Source of the DNA: Candidatus Latescibacterota bacterium
GTDB lineage: Bacteria > Latescibacterota > UBA2968 > UBA8231
Assembly: GCA_022820485.1 (NCBI GenBank)
Contig: JAJEFJ010000035.1
Span: forward strand, 1 to 58,352
Length of the DNA stretch: 58,352 bases
Direction: 5' to 3'
Shown here: in pieces, positions 1 to 7,625 of the stretch
Layout: each line of letters begins with the position of its first letter
How positions within the stretch are numbered: the first letter of the stretch is position 1
Notes under the pieces: model-generated
What the model was told of the DNA's origin: nothing
Database searches by the model: none
The model's input: only the letters and a program-made list of their open reading frames with translations
Program-made: the position numbers and the translations under genes

Positions 1-1
1 G

Positions 2-85
2 GTGATGCGCAAGCTGCTCCTGCTGCTCAACGCCATTGCCCATCGACGAACCCCTTGGGTGCAACACCAAGCCAAAGCAGGCTAA
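2..85 (+). pseudogene. C-terminal end of a probable IS110-family transposase (cut by the window edge)
   Basis: The reading frame is open from base 2 to a TAA at 83-85. It encodes 27 residues starting VMRKLLLLLNAIAHRRTPW. A terminal 'MRK-L-L-LNA-hydrophobic...TPW' segment is typical of the extreme C-terminus of IS110-family DEDD transposases, where it follows the transposase_20 domain. Nothing upstream is visible, so whether the gene is intact is unknown. The 27 bases after the stop would be the right end of the element, followed directly by the first palindromic repeat. IS110 elements use a bridge RNA to choose targets and some insert in REP-type repeats, which fits this position. The call rests on a short tail only. 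Confidence 0.5.
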
Positions 86-112
86 AAAAGGCTTGACACA
101 CAACACAGATAC

Positions 113-215
113 TCCCGCGCAAGCGGGAATCCACGCCGTCGGCCCCTGCCCGGCCCGCTGGACGCCCGCTTGCGCGGGCGTGACGGAACAGGAAGCAGCA
201 GCGCGTAACATCAGT
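113..215. repeat. 103-bp palindromic repeat, copy 1
   Basis: This copy is identical to 281-383 except for one base (C here, T there, in the GGAAGCAG-AGCGCGTAAC tail). It begins with the palindrome TCCCGCGCAAGCGGGAATCC. About 35 bases later it carries CCCGCTTGCGCGGG, the exact reverse complement of the first arm's core, so the element can fold into one long hairpin or two nested ones. The first arm resembles the ATTCCC-N8-GGGAAT family of short dispersed repeats (dRS3/REP-like) known from proteobacteria. It lies just after the putative IS110 right end. Confidence 0.9.
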
Positions 216-280
216 CACTAACTGACGTTACGCCGTTTTATTGTTTGCGGCTTTCTGCCGTTGCTGTCCCGAATGGTCAT

Positions 281-383
281 TCCCGCGCAAGCGGGAATCC
301 ACGCCGTCGGCCCCTGCCCGGCCCGCTGGACGCCCGCTTGCGCGGGCGTGACGGAACAGGAAGCAGTAGCGCGTAACATCAGT
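281..383. repeat. 103-bp palindromic repeat, copy 2
   Basis: This is the second copy of the element at 113-215, in the same orientation, with 65 bases of unrelated sequence between them. It is preceded by GGTCAT, which completes the usual GTCATTCCCGCG start of this repeat type. Copy 1 lacks that lead-in, so copy 1 may have been clipped at its left edge. Apparent short reading frames through these repeats are by-products of their composition and are not genes. Confidence 0.9.
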
Positions 384-384
384 T

Positions 385-504
385 ATGAGATTATCTCACG
401 CAGATGCGATAAAGGAGGTACTGAAGTCGAGCACACTCGATAACAAGGTTCAAAAGGTTCAATCCGTTGCCAAAAACGGCATCCTTGACTTGGAGTCGGC
501 ATGA
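385..504 (+). CDS. Small hypothetical ORF overlapping the methyltransferase start
   Basis: A 39-residue frame starts with ATG one base after repeat copy 2 and ends in TGA at 502-504, overlapping the methyltransferase ATG at 501 as ATGA. The product (MRLSHADAIKEVLKSS...AKNGILDLESA) is helical and charged and has no recognisable domain. There is no clear ribosome binding site before its ATG. It could be the surviving C-terminal end of a longer protein that the repeat truncated, for example a partner of the methyltransferase. The ATGA overlap is the main reason for listing it. Confidence 0.3.
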   Translation: MRLSHADAIKEVLKSSTLDNKVQKVQSVAKNGILDLESA

Positions 505-1471
505 ACGAAGAGTACTTAGACAAAATCACACGCGGTGACTGCCGAGATCATATTTCGCGCTTGGCCGATAATAGCATAGAACTTTTCCTGTCGGACATCC
601 CCTATGGAATCAGCCTAGACGACTGGGATGTCTTACACGACAATACGAACTTGGCGCTGTTGGGGCAGTCGCCCGCCCAGGCTGGGAAATCGGCCTTTAA
701 GAGGCGAGTCAAGCCCATCAATGGCTGGTCGCAGGCCGATAGGAATATTGGACGAGAGTATCAGCAGTGGTGTCAAAGCTGGACTGAACGGCTTTTGCCA
801 AAAATGAAGTGCGGCGCATCGCTCTTCGTTTTTGGTGCACCCGCACCATACACCGCGTCGTCAATGCTTTTGAAGACAGCGGTTTCCTTCTCAAGGACAT
901 GCTCGCTTGGCAGAAAGAGTCGGCGCACCATCGAGCGCAAAGAGTGAGCATTGTCTTTGCGAGGCGTGGGTTAGAAGCCGAGGCCAAAGCGTGGCGCGGC
1001 TGGCGCTTGGGGAACCTCGCACCCTTATATGAGCCGATTGCTTGGTTTGTAAAACCCTACACGATCGGCGGAACCATTGCTGACAACATCCTTGAGCAAG
1101 GCGTAGGGGCCATGAATATAGAAGCATGTCAGAGCCATGGCGTGACCCCCACAAATCTCTTGGCGTTTGGTTTCCAGAAGGGCGAACAAAAAATTCACGA
1201 GGCCCAGAAACCGTTGAAGCTCATCGAGTTCTTGATCAAGCTCACAACGCAAGAGGGCCAAGTGGTATTGGATCCGTTTATGGGCAGCGGCACTACGGCT
1301 GTTGCCGCACGGCGACTCAACAGGCACTTCATAGGCTTTGAGATCGCGCCCGAATTTCATCGAGCCGCACTTCAGAGGTTGGATTCGGAATGCGGAACAG
1401 GAGATGCGAAAGACGCCCAAGCGATCCAGCAGATGCTCTTTGAAAAAGCGCGAAGTAAATACAGAAGCTAA
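501..1471 (+). pseudogene. Beta-class DNA methyltransferase, frameshifted
   Basis: Two overlapping frames together give a protein of about 323 residues. The first (501 to about 840) has ITRGDCRD and the catalytic motif IV SDIPYG, a DPPY-type variant. The second (about 840 to 1471) continues FEDSGFLLKDMLAW and ends with the AdoMet-binding motif I, DPFMGSGTTAVAARRLNRHFIGFEI in part. Motif IV before motif I is the beta-class order, used by N6-adenine or N4-cytosine methyltransferases. The frames join if one C is restored in the CCC run at 840-842 (FGAP then RTIHRVV). No restriction enzyme is visible, so this would be an orphan methylase or the remnant of an R-M system. The break may be a real mutation or a sequencing error. 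The gene converges on nadA with a 16-base gap. Confidence 0.8.
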
Positions 1472-1487
1472 CTCCAACTCCAACAAC

Positions 1488-2471
1488 TCAATTGTCCCTC
1501 GGCACGGCCATCATCCGCTCCAACGCCCGCCGCGCTCCCACAATCACCTCGTCGTCCAGTGTAATTTCGTAGCGCTCGTACAGCAGCGAAAAGTACACGT
1601 CTTGCAGGTCGGTGATTTTCATGTAGGGACAGTGTAGCCGACAGCCAATGCAGCCGTCCGCGGCGACGAATTCTTGGTGTGGGAAGCGCTGCCGGAGCTG
1701 GTGCAACATGCCGTTTTCCGTGGCGATGATGAAGCTCTTGGCCTCGGGGTACTTTTCCACAGCCTTAAGCATCCCGGTGGTCGAGCACACTTCGTGCGCG
1801 ATTTCGACCACGTCCTCGCGGCATTCTGGGTGCGCAATGATGACGGCTTCGGGGTAGTCCGTACGGGTGCGCTCGACACTGGCGGCGCGCAGCACGTCGT
1901 GCGTCGGACAAGCGCCGTCGTACACGACGACCTCTTTCTCCGGCACCTGCTCGGCCACCCAGCGGCCCAAGTTGCGGTCGGGCGTAAAGAGAATCTTGTC
2001 GCTATCGAGGCTGCGCACCACTGAGACGGCGTTGGCCGAGGTGCAGCAGATGTCCGACTCGGCCTTTACCTCGGCTGTGGAGTTGACGTACGTCACCACC
2101 GTGTGCTCGGGATAGTCTGCTTTCCAATCGTCGAGGCTTTCGGGGGTGATGGAGTCGGCCAGCGAACAGCCCGCACCTAGATGGGGCAAGAACACCTGCT
2201 TGCCGGGACTGAGGATTTTGGCCGACTCGGCCATGAAATGCACGCCGCAAAAGACGATGCGCTCGGCATCCGTCTTAGCCGCCTCCACGGACAGCCCAAG
2301 TGAATCACCCGTGAAGTCGGCCAAGTCTTGGATCGGCGGAATCTGGTAGTTGTGCGCGAGGATGACCGCGTTTTTCTCGCGGCGCAAATGGTTGATTTGG
2401 GCGATGAGCTCCTCGGCGGGCAGGTCGCTGTGGTACTGACTAGCCGCTGGGGCGATCGTCTCTTGGGTCAT
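1488..2471 (-). CDS. nadA: Quinolinate synthase NadA
   Basis: NadA is a cytosolic [4Fe-4S] enzyme that condenses iminoaspartate with dihydroxyacetone phosphate to give quinolinate, the precursor of NAD. The 327-residue product has family landmarks: ILAHNYQIPPIQDLADFTGDSL near the N-terminus (shown only in part here), CGVHFMAESAKIL, SDICCTSANAV, AHPEC and DGCIGCRLHCPYM. The last three supply the conserved cluster cysteines. The start chosen is the ATG at 2471, which overlaps the TGA of the upstream small gene as ATGA, pointing to translational coupling. No nadB or nadC is adjacent, so the iminoaspartate source must be elsewhere. Maturation would depend on an iron-sulfur system such as the suf operon at 46108-56654. 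Confidence 0.95.
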   Translation of the reverse strand: MTQETIAPAASQYHSDLPAEELIAQINHLRREKNAVILAHNYQIPPIQDLADFTGDSLGLSVEAAKTDAERIVFCGVHFMAESAKILSPGKQVFLPHLGAGCSLADSITPESLDDWKADYPEHTVVTYVNSTAEVKAESDICCTSANAVSVVRSLDSDKILFTPDRNLGRWVAEQVPEKEVVVYDGACPTHDVLRAASVERTRTDYPEAVIIAHPECREDVVEIAHEVCSTTGMLKAVEKYPEAKSFIIATENGMLHQLRQRFPHQEFVAADGCIGCRLHCPYMKITDLQDVYFSLLYERYEITLDDEVIVGARRALERMMAVPRDN

Positions 2472-2677
2472 GGCTTGACTTGCGCTCCTTCGTCGGGGGG
2501 GATGGTCTCGGTGCCGTTGGGAAAAACGCGCCAAAACTCCTTGCGAATGAGGCCGGTGATCATAGCGCTCTTGCTGCTGCCGTGATAGCGGGCAATCGCG
2601 TCGAGCATCTCGTGATCCCGGTCGGGCGCCGAAAAGGTCCGCACCTTGGCCCGGCGACTCTGATCTTTGGTTGGCAT
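2468..2677 (-). CDS. Small ribbon-helix-helix-like protein coupled to nadA
   Basis: This 69-residue basic protein has the segment VRTFSAPDRDHEMLDAIARY followed by GSSKSAMITGLIRKEFWRVF. The arrangement fits a CopG/Arc-type ribbon-helix-helix fold: a short beta strand, then two helices with an S-K-S turn. The family assignment is by pattern only. It is the first gene of a two-gene unit, and its stop overlaps the nadA ATG (ATGA). That order suggests an autoregulator controlling nadA, although solitary antitoxin-like proteins look the same. The upstream DNA is very AT-rich and holds two 12-bp direct repeats 20 bp apart (2696-2727), a plausible operator. No strong Shine-Dalgarno sequence is seen before the ATG at 2677. 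Confidence 0.6.
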   Translation of the reverse strand: MPTKDQSRRAKVRTFSAPDRDHEMLDAIARYHGSSKSAMITGLIRKEFWRVFPNGTETIPPDEGAQVKP

Positions 2678-2695
2678 TATATTATCTTTATATAA

Positions 2696-2727
2696 AATTT
2701 AATGAATATATATGTAATTTAATGAAT
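2696..2727. promoter_or_regulatory. Two 12-bp direct repeats upstream of the RHH-nadA unit
   Basis: AATTTAATGAAT occurs at 2696-2707 and again at 2716-2727. The start-to-start spacing is 20 bp, close to two helical turns, within an AT-rich tract between the small gene's ATG (2677) and dapL. Such spacing puts both sites on one DNA face, as is common for ribbon-helix-helix repressors. The operator role is inferred. Confidence 0.4.
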
Positions 2728-2805
2728 CACTGGCGGTCCGTCAATACATTTGTAACCGAGTTTTAACAAAATTGTCGCACAAAAAAGGAGAGATCAGGCG
2801 CGGCC

Positions 2806-4032
2806 CTAGAGCTGGCTAATCCGCTCCATGGCTTCTCCGATCCGGTCGCGGTGATTGAAGGCCGACAGGCGCAAGTATCCCTCGCCAGCCGCGCCAAAAC
2901 CCGCACCCGGCGTGCCGACGATGTGGGCCTGATCGAGCAAGTAGTCGAAGTAAGTCCAACTGTCCTGCCCGTCGGGCGTGGCCACCCACAAATAGGGAGC
3001 GTGCTCGCCCCCATACACCGTAAGCCCAGCCGCTCCCAACTGCTGGCGCATGATCGCGGCATTTTCCATGTAGAACGCAACGCGCTCGGCAATGCCCTGC
3101 TGGCCAGCCGGAGAATACGCGGCCTCCGCAGCGCGCTGCACTGGATACGCCACGCCGTTGAACTTGGTCGAGTGCCGCCGCGCCCACAGCCGATGCAGAT
3201 CCACTTCCTCGCCCGAGGCAGCGCGGCCCTTGAGCTCCTTCGGCACCACAATGTACCCGCAGCGCAGGCCGGTAAAGCCGGCGTTCTTGGAAAAACTGCG
3301 GAACTCGATCGCCACCTCGCGGGCACCTGCGACCTCGTAGATGGAGCGCGGGAGCGCCGGGTCGGTGATGTAGCTCTCGTAGGCCACGTCAAAGAGAATG
3401 ACGGCCTGTTCGCGACGGGCGTATTCGATCCAGTGGGCCAAGGCATCGCGGGTCATCACCGCGCCCGTGGGATTGTTGGGCGAGCACAAGTAGATCAGAT
3501 CGACGTGACCGGCCGGCAGGTCCGGGATGAAGTCATTGGCGGCTGTACACGGCATGTAAACCATACCAGCGTACGAACCATTCTCGTCGGCTGGCCCGGT
3601 GCGGCCGGCCATGACGTTGGAATCGCAGTACACCGGATAGACCGGATCGGTCAGCGCGACCACGCAATCGTCGGCGAAAATTTCCTGCACTGCGCCCGAG
3701 TCGCACTTGGACCCGTCAGAGACAAAAATCTCGTCGCTGTGCACCTGCACGCCGCGCGCGCCAAAGTCGTGCTCGACAATGGCCTCGCGCAAAAAGTCTT
3801 GGCCCTGGTCGGGCGGATAGCCCTGCAAGGTATCGTCGTGCGCCATTTCCTCGACGGCTTCTTTCATCGCATCGACCATTGGCCGCGGGATCCCCTTGAC
3901 CACGTCGCCGATCCCCAAGCGAATCACATCGGCTTGAGGATGGGCAGCGGCAAACGCATCGACCCGGCGGGCGATTTCTGGAAAGAGGTAACCGGCTTTG
4001 AGCTTGAGGTAGTGATCGTTGATATGCACCAT
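2806..4032 (-). CDS. dapL: LL-diaminopimelate aminotransferase DapL
   Basis: DapL is a PLP-dependent cytosolic enzyme that converts tetrahydrodipicolinate directly to LL-diaminopimelate in lysine and peptidoglycan synthesis, bypassing the DapD/C/E steps. The 408-residue product matches the family length. It shows [25 protein letters not shown], the substrate region [10 protein letters not shown], and the PLP-lysine motif [15 protein letters not shown] near residue 250. The ATG at 4032 ([20 protein letters not shown]) is preferred because family members begin at this point. An upstream in-frame ATG at 4065 would add 11 basic residues. The gene stands alone, divergent from the isomerase-like gene at 4114. 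It belongs to the variant lysine pathway found in several non-proteobacterial phyla. Confidence 0.95.
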   Translation of the reverse strand: MVHINDHYLKLKAGYLFPEIARRVDAFAAAHPQADVIRLGIGDVVKGIPRPMVDAMKEAVEEMAHDDTLQGYPPDQGQDFLREAIVEHDFGARGVQVHSDEIFVSDGSKCDSGAVQEIFADDCVVALTDPVYPVYCDSNVMAGRTGPADENGSYAGMVYMPCTAANDFIPDLPAGHVDLIYLCSPNNPTGAVMTRDALAHWIEYARREQAVILFDVAYESYITDPALPRSIYEVAGAREVAIEFRSFSKNAGFTGLRCGYIVVPKELKGRAASGEEVDLHRLWARRHSTKFNGVAYPVQRAAEAAYSPAGQQGIAERVAFYMENAAIMRQQLGAAGLTVYGGEHAPYLWVATPDGQDSWTYFDYLLDQAHIVGTPGAGFGAAGEGYLRLSAFNHRDRIGEAMERISQL

Positions 4033-4113
4033 GGTATTTGCTTTCTTTCGTTTAGAAGTGAGCATAAAAATCTAACCATAAGACACGCGATTTCAAGCGG
4101 AGGAGACTCGCTC

Positions 4114-5067
4114 GTGGATATAAGTTTTATGACCAGTGCCGGCGGCGCGGACAATTGGAGCCTCGACGAATGCGCTCGTTGGGCGCGGGATCACGATTTC
4201 GACTGCGTGCGCCTAAACGACTCCGGTGCGCTCGACTCGGACCACATTCTATCAGTCGGGCCGGACGCCGTACTTTCGACCTTGCGCCAGCACGACCTGT
4301 ACCTCGCCGCCCTCACCGCGCACTACAACCTGCTCGACGACGATTTTGAGCAGGCCCGCGCCGCCCAAGCCAAGCTGCTCAAGGCCATTGCATCGGCCCG
4401 CGCCCTCGACTGCCCAGTCATCGTCACCAGCAGCGGCGCACCCGTGCGCAACGGCCAGTTCTACGGCATGTTCTCCTCCGAACCCGGCAACCCCAGCGAC
4501 CGCTCCGACGAATTAGTCGATCGCTTCCAAGCCATGTTCGAACCCGTAGTGCAAGCGGCTGAAGACAACAATGTCCGGCTCGCACTCGACGTGGCCGTGC
4601 GCATGGGCCAAATCGGCTGCAACCCAGAGATGTGGGAAAAAATCCTCGACGCCGTGCCCTCCGATCACCTCGGCCTGTCCTGCGACCCGTCGCACTGGCT
4701 GTGGATGCACATCCTGCCGGTCGAAGACGTCATCCGCGACTTTGCCGGCCATTGGTACTACGCCGACGTCAAGGACTGCGAGATCAGCCCGCGGATGCTC
4801 TACCGCCAAGGCATCATCGGCAACTGGTGGTGGCAATATCGCGTCCCCGGCCGCGGCCAACTCGACTGGAGCACCATCATCGGCGCACTGTGGGAATCGG
4901 GCTACGACTACGTGCTGTGCGTCGAAAACGAAGACCGCGGCTTCCCCGGCTTAGAGGGCTTTGCCTTTGGCGGCCAACACCTGCGCAGCTTGCTGCCGCC
5001 CAAGGAGTCCGGCTTTAAGCGGCAAGGAGGGCATTGGAAGACGAGCGGATGGGAGCGTAGGATGTAG
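4114..5067 (+). CDS. Sugar phosphate isomerase/epimerase-like TIM-barrel protein
   Basis: This 317-residue protein has the look of the xylose-isomerase-like TIM barrel (AP_endonuc_2) family. Candidate metal-site segments, in order, are [33 protein letters not shown] and [14 protein letters not shown]. Members isomerise or epimerise sugars or cyclitols, and the substrate cannot be read from the sequence. The frame is open far upstream, but the start is set at GTG 4114, which follows a strong GGAGGAG at 4099-4105 with 8-base spacing; an internal ATG at 4129 is less well placed. It is divergent from dapL and is followed by a perfect 14-bp hairpin that overlaps its last codons. Confidence 0.8.
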   Translation: MDISFMTSAGGADNWSLDECARWARDHDFDCVRLNDSGALDSDHILSVGPDAVLSTLRQHDLYLAALTAHYNLLDDDFEQARAAQAKLLKAIASARALDCPVIVTSSGAPVRNGQFYGMFSSEPGNPSDRSDELVDRFQAMFEPVVQAAEDNNVRLALDVAVRMGQIGCNPEMWEKILDAVPSDHLGLSCDPSHWLWMHILPVEDVIRDFAGHWYYADVKDCEISPRMLYRQGIIGNWWWQYRVPGRGQLDWSTIIGALWESGYDYVLCVENEDRGFPGLEGFAFGGQHLRSLLPPKESGFKRQGGHWKTSGWERRM

Positions 5068-5092
5068 GGGGCGGTTTCAAACCGCCCCCTAC
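5064..5092. terminator. Perfect G/C-rich hairpin after the isomerase-like gene
   Basis: GTAGGGGGCGGTTT and AAACCGCCCCCTAC are exact reverse complements separated by one base. The hairpin overlaps the TAG stop of the upstream gene. It lacks a T tract, so it is either a rho-independent-like transcript end or a copy of a dispersed hairpin repeat; a related structure follows sufS at 55164. Confidence 0.55.
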
Positions 5093-5156
5093 CTTGCCGC
5101 TGGGACCATTTGTCCTATCCTTTATTTGTTACGCCGCAAACAGCCACAGGGGAAAC

Positions 5157-6830
5157 ATGAGCACGGACAAAAACCGCGACTTCATTCGCGAGGCCATCGA
5201 CGCTGATCTCGAAAACGGCCGCTACGACCGCGTCATCACTCGCTTCCCGCCCGAGCCTAACGCGCACCTGCACATCGGCCATGCCAAGGCGATCTGCGTC
5301 AACTTCGGCATTGCCGCCTCCTACGATGGCCAGTGCAACCTCCGCTACGACGACACCAACCCCACCCGCGAAGAGCAAGAATACGTGGACTCCATGCAGG
5401 AGGACATTCGCTGGCTCGGCTTCGACTGGGGGCCGCAGCCGTACTACGCTTCCGACTATTTCGGCCAGCTCTACGAATGGGCCGTCGCGCTCATCAAAAA
5501 GGGTTTGGCGTACGTAGATGACCAGACCGCGGACGAGATCCGGGAAAATCGCGGCACGCTCACCGAGCCGGGCAAAAACAGCCCGTACCGCGACCGCTCC
5601 AGCGAAGAAAACCTCGACCTCTTCGAGCAGATGAAAGACGGCGCATTCCCCGATGGCTCGTGCGTGTTGCGCGCCAAAATCGACATGGCCGCGCCCAACA
5701 TCAACCTGCGCGACCCCGTCATGTACCGCATCATGCACACCGCCCACCACCGCACCGGCGATGCGTGGTGCATTTATCCCATGTACGACTGGGCACACGG
5801 CCAGAGCGACGCCATCGAGGGCGTTACGCATTCGCTGTGCTCAGACGAATTTACCAACAACCGACCGCTCTACGACTGGTTCATCGAAAAACTCGGCATC
5901 TTCCCCTCACGCCAAATCGAGTATGCCCGCGGCAACATCACCTACACCGTCCTCTCCAAGCGCTACATCCTGCAACTCATCGAGCAGAATCTCGTCGCCG
6001 GTTGGGACGATCCTCGGCTCTACACGCTGCGCGGCCTGCGCCGCTTGGGGTACCCACCGGCGGCCATCCGCCGCTTCTGGACCGAAGCCGGCATTGCCAA
6101 ACGCGGCAACAACATCGACATCGCCCTCCTCGAATACTGCATCCGCGACCAGCTCAATCAGACCGCGCCCCGGCGCATGGCCGTGCTCAACCCGCTCAAG
6201 GTAGTAATTGAAAACTACCCGGAGGACCAAAGCGAGATGCTAACGGCCATCAACAACCCAGAAGACGACAGCGCCGGCACCCGCCAGATCCCCTTTTCGC
6301 GGCACCTCTACATCGAGCGCGAGGACTTTATGGAAGACCCACCGCGCAAGTTCTTTCGCCTCGCTCCGGGCCGCGAAATCCGCCTGCGCTACGCCTATTT
6401 CATCACCTGTACCGAAGTCATCAAGGACGACAGCGGTGAGATCGTCGAGCTGCGCTGCACGTACGACCCGGCCACGCGCGGCGGCAACGCACCCGATGGC
6501 CGCAAGGTCAAGGCCACCCTGCACTGGGTCTCAGTCCCCCACGCGGTCCCAGCCGAGGTACGGCTCTACGACCGACTCTTCAAAGTCGAAAACCCGCTTG
6601 AAGCCCCGCCCGGAGGCACTTGGCTGGACAACCTCAACCCGGACGCGCTCAAAGTCCTCAACCCCTGCTATCTAGAGCCGTCCCTAGCCGACATGGCCCC
6701 AGGGGAATCCTGCCAGTTTGAGCGGCTCGGTTACTTTTGCGCCGACCGCGAGGACCACACACCGGACGCGCCCGTCTTCAACCGCACCGTCACCTTGCGC
6801 GACACTTGGGCGCGGATACAGAAGGGCTAG
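5157..6830 (+). CDS. glnS: Glutaminyl-tRNA synthetase
   Basis: GlnRS is a class I aminoacyl-tRNA synthetase that charges tRNA-Gln with glutamine. The 557-residue product has the ATP-binding HIGH motif at residues 39-42 ([15 protein letters not shown]), the GlnRS-type YDDTNP segment, and the second signature VLSKR at about 265-269. The C-terminal half carries the anticodon-binding beta barrels (FYIEREDF-like [30 protein letters not shown]). Length and motifs fit GlnRS rather than GluRS. The start ATG at 5157 follows AGGGGAAAC. Many bacteria lack GlnRS and use GatCAB instead, so its presence is a lineage marker and is often traced to transfer from eukaryotes. The SUMF1 gene follows 18 bases downstream and may be co-transcribed. 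Confidence 0.95.
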   Translation: MSTDKNRDFIREAIDADLENGRYDRVITRFPPEPNAHLHIGHAKAICVNFGIAASYDGQCNLRYDDTNPTREEQEYVDSMQEDIRWLGFDWGPQPYYASDYFGQLYEWAVALIKKGLAYVDDQTADEIRENRGTLTEPGKNSPYRDRSSEENLDLFEQMKDGAFPDGSCVLRAKIDMAAPNINLRDPVMYRIMHTAHHRTGDAWCIYPMYDWAHGQSDAIEGVTHSLCSDEFTNNRPLYDWFIEKLGIFPSRQIEYARGNITYTVLSKRYILQLIEQNLVAGWDDPRLYTLRGLRRLGYPPAAIRRFWTEAGIAKRGNNIDIALLEYCIRDQLNQTAPRRMAVLNPLKVVIENYPEDQSEMLTAINNPEDDSAGTRQIPFSRHLYIEREDFMEDPPRKFFRLAPGREIRLRYAYFITCTEVIKDDSGEIVELRCTYDPATRGGNAPDGRKVKATLHWVSVPHAVPAEVRLYDRLFKVENPLEAPPGGTWLDNLNPDALKVLNPCYLEPSLADMAPGESCQFERLGYFCADREDHTPDAPVFNRTVTLRDTWARIQKG

Positions 6831-6848
6831 CCACACCCACCGCCGCGC

Positions 6849-7625
6849 ATGCGGATTTCGCGCATCCTATTGGCCCTGCTACTCTCGGCACCCGTTGCCG
6901 CCGAAGAGGTCGTCGTGCCAGCCGGTCCCTTCACCATGGGCATCGATCACCCGCGAGCCACCGACGAAAAGCCCAGCCGCCAAATCTACCTGAGCACCTT
7001 TTCCATCGACCGCTACGAGGTTACCAACGCCCGCTTCGCCGCCTTTGTCGCGGCCACTGGCTACCAGACGGAGGCGGAAAAAAGCGGAGCCGAAAAGGCC
7101 GACAGCATTAGCTGGCGTCAGCCCCACGGCCCCGCCTCAGCGGCCGATCCAACCCATCCGGTCGTCTATGTTAGCTGGCAAGATGCCCACGCGTATTGCG
7201 CTTGGCGCGGCAGACGGCTGCCCACCGAAGCCGAGTGGGAAAAAAGCGCGCGCGGCAGTGATGGCCGACTCTGGCCTTGGGGCGCGAAGTTTGCGGCAGG
7301 ACGCGCCAATCTCTGGGGCGCAGAAGATGGGTACGAACAACTGGCACCAGTCGGCTCTTTTCCCTCGGGAGCCAGTCCATACGGCGTGCTCGACATGGCC
7401 GGTAACGTCTGGGAGTGGTGCGCCGACTGGTACGATGCCAACTATTATGCCACCGGCCCAACCAAAGACCCGCAAGGACCAGAGACCGGCCGCTTCAAAA
7501 CCCTGCGCGGCGGCTCGTGGATCAACCCAGGACCCGTGTTGCGCAGCATCAACCGCTTCGAGGTCCTGCCCGTAGAGCGCAGCCCCTATATCGGCTTCCG
7601 CTGCGCCCGTTCCCATGCGCCTTAG
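6849..7625 (+). CDS. Secreted SUMF1/FGE-type domain protein without catalytic cysteines
   Basis: The 258-residue product begins with a signal peptide (MRISRILLALLLSAPVAA) followed by a single FGE-sulfatase (SUMF1) domain. Visible landmarks are VPAGPFTMG, EVTNARFAAFVAATGY, PVVYVSWQDAHAYCAWRG, RLPTEAEWEKSARG and MAGNVWEWCADWY. In true formylglycine-generating enzymes the C-terminal segment after GGSW carries two catalytic cysteines. Here GGSWINPGPVLRSINRF has none, so sulfatase activation is unlikely and a binding or structural role fits better. Its stop lies 11 bases inside the next gene, which indicates coupled translation with the FG-GAP lipoprotein. Confidence 0.9.
   Translation: MRISRILLALLLSAPVAAEEVVVPAGPFTMGIDHPRATDEKPSRQIYLSTFSIDRYEVTNARFAAFVAATGYQTEAEKSGAEKADSISWRQPHGPASAADPTHPVVYVSWQDAHAYCAWRGRRLPTEAEWEKSARGSDGRLWPWGAKFAAGRANLWGAEDGYEQLAPVGSFPSGASPYGVLDMAGNVWEWCADWYDANYYATGPTKDPQGPETGRFKTLRGGSWINPGPVLRSINRFEVLPVERSPYIGFRCARSHAP

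Noticed and set aside
36..443. Short plus- and minus-strand frames across the palindromic repeats
   Set aside because: They read through the repeat units themselves (the same PAQAGIHAVG peptide in both copies) and are by-products of repeat sequence.
2851..4113. Very long open frame running on the plus strand through the dapL region into the isomerase-like gene
   Set aside because: The part before 4114 is antisense to dapL and has no family pattern. The strong GGAGGAG and the family's N-terminus place the start at GTG 4114.
6849..7625. Active formylglycine-generating enzyme
   Set aside because: The two cysteines expected after GGSW are missing.
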